Below, piece by piece: positions 6,579-7,849 of a stretch of 7,849 nt of DNA; positions within the stretch are counted from its first letter, which is position 1; each line of letters begins with the position of its first letter. Both the position numbers and the translations under genes were made by a program. Source of the DNA: Nitrospirota bacterium (GTDB lineage Bacteria > Nitrospirota > 9FT-COMBO-42-15 > HDB-SIOI813); assembly GCA_023248365.1 (NCBI GenBank), contig JAHFER010000070.1:1-7849 (forward strand). Reading direction: 5' to 3'. The notes under the pieces are model-generated. The model saw nothing but the letters and a program-made list of their open reading frames with translations. It searched no databases and was not told the origin of the DNA.

Positions 6579-7025
6579 TTATTCTTCTCTGAACATATTT
6601 TGTTTTTTCTGAGCCTCAACTATTTCCCTTCGGGCTGTTTCCGGGATATCTACTACTTCAATCTTAACATCGAATTCCGAGAAAAAGCTGCCCTGCCACC
6701 CTTTCCCGCTTAAGAAAGAAATAGCACTTTTATCTGTAACACAGATGATCTTTCTGCATTTTTTCCCGAGGCGCTTTTCAGCCGGGATAAGTTTGCATGC
6801 ATCATGCATCAACTTGTATTTCTGAGCTGTTTTTGCTTCTCCTTGGTGTGCCCATATCTCAATACAACATGGCTCTATGCTATCCTCTATATAGCCATCA
6901 AGTGCTATACCTCCAATTTTCATTTTTTGTATTTTGTCAAGATCAAAGCCAAGCTTACGCGCAAGCGCTCTAAGAATCTCCATTTCGGCGTTTTGTTGAA
7001 CACCACTATGGCCGGAGTATTTCAT
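6579..7025 (-). CDS. Uncharacterised AHQG-motif protein, possibly nuclease-fold
   Basis: A 148-residue soluble protein starting MKYSGHSGVQQ. The frame stays open to an ATG at 7094, but the start at 7025 is preferred. It has AAGGA five bases before the ATG, and the longer form would overlap the divergent nucleotidyltransferase start. The layout is a helix (NAEMEILRALARKLG), a strand with LDGY (D43), a strand CCIEIWAHQGE (E56, AHQG 59-62), a basic helix TAQKYKLMHDACKL, a strand RKIICVTD, and a final strand VKIEVVDIP. This order, with an acidic residue in the first helix, D43 and E56, recalls the PD-(D/E)XK fold, but the usual ExK is ExW here, so catalysis is unsure. I believe related unannotated proteins sharing the E-x-AHQG and helix pattern exist, but I cannot name a family. 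It is flanked by the DUF4143 ATPase (convergent) and the MntA/HepT pair (divergent, 67 bases). Confidence 0.8.
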   Translation of the reverse strand: MKYSGHSGVQQNAEMEILRALARKLGFDLDKIQKMKIGGIALDGYIEDSIEPCCIEIWAHQGEAKTAQKYKLMHDACKLIPAEKRLGKKCRKIICVTDKSAISFLSGKGWQGSFFSEFDVKIEVVDIPETARREIVEAQKKQNMFREE

Positions 7026-7092
7026 ATCAATCCTTTTTAAACGCACTATGAATATTGCTGTTCTGAGGATAGCATAATGGAATGGGATTTTC

Positions 7093-7377
7093 ATGAATAC
7101 AATAGAATTATTAAAAATAAATGAATATGAGATAAAGAGGCGGTTCGGTGTCAGGAAAATAGGGATATTCGGCTCCTTTGCAAGAGGTGAAGAGAAAGAT
7201 GGAAGTGATATAGATATTCTCGTTGAATTTAAAGATAATTACGAAACCTTTGATAATTTTATGGATCTAAAGTTTTTTCTTGAGGATTTATTTAATCGGA
7301 AGATTGACCTGGTAACAATGGATGCCCTTAGACCACAATTAAAGGATGACATACTGCAGGAAGTAATATATGCATAG
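7093..7377 (+). CDS. mntA: MntA-type antitoxin, minimal nucleotidyltransferase
   Basis: A 94-residue MNT-domain protein. It carries the nucleotidyltransferase signature GS-x10-DxD exactly: GSFARGEEKDGSDID, with G27, S28, D39 and D41. D72 in the RKIDLVTMDALRP strand is the likely third metal ligand. In characterised HEPN/MNT pairs this enzyme transfers AMP from ATP to a tyrosine of the HEPN toxin and so silences its RNase activity. The length and the ending ILQEVIYA are typical. GGGA lies a few bases before the ATG, and a CATAAT (7073-7078) could be the -10, though no good -35 is seen. Its stop overlaps the toxin start by eight bases, so the two are co-transcribed and probably translationally coupled. 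Confidence 0.94.
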   Translation: MNTIELLKINEYEIKRRFGVRKIGIFGSFARGEEKDGSDIDILVEFKDNYETFDNFMDLKFFLEDLFNRKIDLVTMDALRPQLKDDILQEVIYA

Positions 7378-7738
7378 AGGCCACAAACTCTATATTGAAG
7401 ATATTCTGACTTTTATCAATAATATTCAGAATTATGCAGGTGATGTTTCCTATGAGGCGACTCTTGCGGATGAGATGAAACTGGATGCTATTGTGAGAAA
7501 TTTTGAGATCATAGGAGAAGCTGCAAGCAACATTCCTGCAGAAATAAGGGACAAATATCCCTTTGTTGAATGGAGAAAAATATCTGATTTCAGAAATGTC
7601 CTGGCCCACGAATATTTTGGGATAAACTATAACATTATGTGGGATATCATCAAGAACAAACTCCCAAAGTTATTGCAGGATATAAAAACAACAATAGAAT
7701 GTGAAAACACCTTACCAGATTCTGGAAACCATACTTAA
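7370..7738 (+). CDS. hepT: HepT-type toxin, HEPN-domain RNase (DUF86)
   Basis: A 122-residue all-helical HEPN protein. It contains the active-site motif Rx4HxY as RNVLAHEY, with R75, H80 and Y82. In studied HepT toxins R and H cut RNA in a dimer, and the tyrosine is the residue the MntA partner modifies with AMP. The preceding FEIIGEAASNIP segment is also typical of the family. The start is well set by AGGAAG six bases before the ATG, inside the end of mntA. Both catalytic residues and the target tyrosine are intact, so the module is predicted to be active. The tail (CENTLPDSGNHT) is the least conserved part. A perfect palindrome follows five bases after its end. Confidence 0.94.
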   Translation: MHRGHKLYIEDILTFINNIQNYAGDVSYEATLADEMKLDAIVRNFEIIGEAASNIPAEIRDKYPFVEWRKISDFRNVLAHEYFGINYNIMWDIIKNKLPKLLQDIKTTIECENTLPDSGNHT

Positions 7739-7742
7739 CTGC

Positions 7743-7758
7743 CTGTCATATATGACAG
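7743..7758. promoter_or_regulatory. Perfect 16-bp palindrome
   Basis: CTGTCATATATGACAG is an exact palindrome starting five bases after hepT ends and lying ten bases before the next possible start codon. Perfect 16-bp symmetry with a TATA centre is characteristic of a dimeric repressor site. It may control a following gene. It has no GC-rich stem or T-tract, so a terminator is unlikely. Confidence 0.5.
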
Positions 7759-7767
7759 AAGACAGAA

Positions 7768-7849
7768 ATGAAAGAGGCCTTTATCAATAAAAATTATGAA
7801 CCATTAACAAAGATAACTGAAAAGGCAATGACACTCGGAATTAAAAAAG
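7768..7849 (+). CDS. Possible start of a further gene, cut by the window edge
   Basis: An ATG at 7768 opens a frame that stays open to the edge, giving 27 residues beginning MKEAFINKNYEPLTKITE. The frame has a stop at 7753, so this is the first possible ATG. There is no clear Shine-Dalgarno, and the fragment is too short to recognise. The palindrome just upstream would fit a promoter or operator of this gene. It could be chance open frame. Confidence 0.35.
   Translation, partial: MKEAFINKNYEPLTKITEKAMTLGIKK

Noticed and set aside
7026..7094. Longer start (ATG at 7094) for the AHQG protein
   Set aside because: It would overlap the divergent mntA start and lacks a ribosome binding site, whereas the ATG at 7025 has AAGGA at ideal spacing.
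7743..7758. Palindrome as a third copy of the left-edge enhancer
   Set aside because: The half-sites share GTCA/TGAC, but the spacer is four bases rather than eight, so the same protein is unlikely to bind in the same way.
7752..7790. Twelve-codon frame starting inside the palindrome
   Set aside because: It is too short, has no ribosome binding site and overlaps the better frame at 7768.
1..7849. CRISPR arrays, tRNA or rRNA genes, insertion sequences, phage attachment sites
   Set aside because: No regularly spaced repeats, cloverleaf or rRNA sequence, transposase or integrase could be seen on either strand.

Overview
The window looks like a chromosomal segment from a Gram-negative (diderm) bacterium of moderate, A+T-leaning base composition that uses sigma-54. 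A sigma-54 activator gene, a match to an IHF-type site and a fused lysophospholipid transporter/acyltransferase/acyl-ACP synthetase (a membrane repair enzyme of diderms) all point this way. A Nitrospirota or deltaproteobacterial-type genome is a guess; nothing here fixes the species. There are no rRNA, tRNA, CRISPR or insertion sequence signatures, and no gene-free stretch reaches 300 bases (the longest are 1420-1656 and 5065-5277).

Left part (1-1656, genes on the minus strand). A sigma-54 enhancer-binding protein with no sensory domain (343-1419) lies just upstream of the first gene of a unit that runs off the left edge (a partial small protein with winged-helix character). The gap between them reads like a textbook sigma-54 control region: two tandem 16-bp palindromes (297-312, 319-334), a full match to the IHF consensus (239-251) and a GG-N10-GC promoter (208-223), in the right order and spacing. 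The activator has its own sigma-70-like promoter (1538-1565) and a leader that opens with a stem-loop.

Middle (1657-5064, minus). One 1135-residue gene fuses an LplT-type MFS transporter, a PlsC-type acyltransferase and an AMP-forming acyl-ACP ligase. It should flip lysophospholipid inward and re-acylate it.

Right part (5065-7849). This is an accessory gene cluster. It holds an AAA/DUF4143 ATPase (plus), a convergent small protein of an unrecognised, possibly nuclease-fold family with an AHQG motif (minus), and an intact MntA/HepT (MNT/HEPN) toxin-antitoxin pair (plus, overlapping by 8 bases). A perfect 16-bp palindrome and the possible start of a further gene lie at the right edge. Intergenic DNA here carries short inverted and direct repeats, including a GC-rich REP-like hairpin at 5125-5140.

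The most notable signal is the complete activator-UAS-IHF-sigma-54 promoter module at the left edge, which drives an operon whose content lies mostly outside the window. Nothing in the window amounts to a clearly new biological system.
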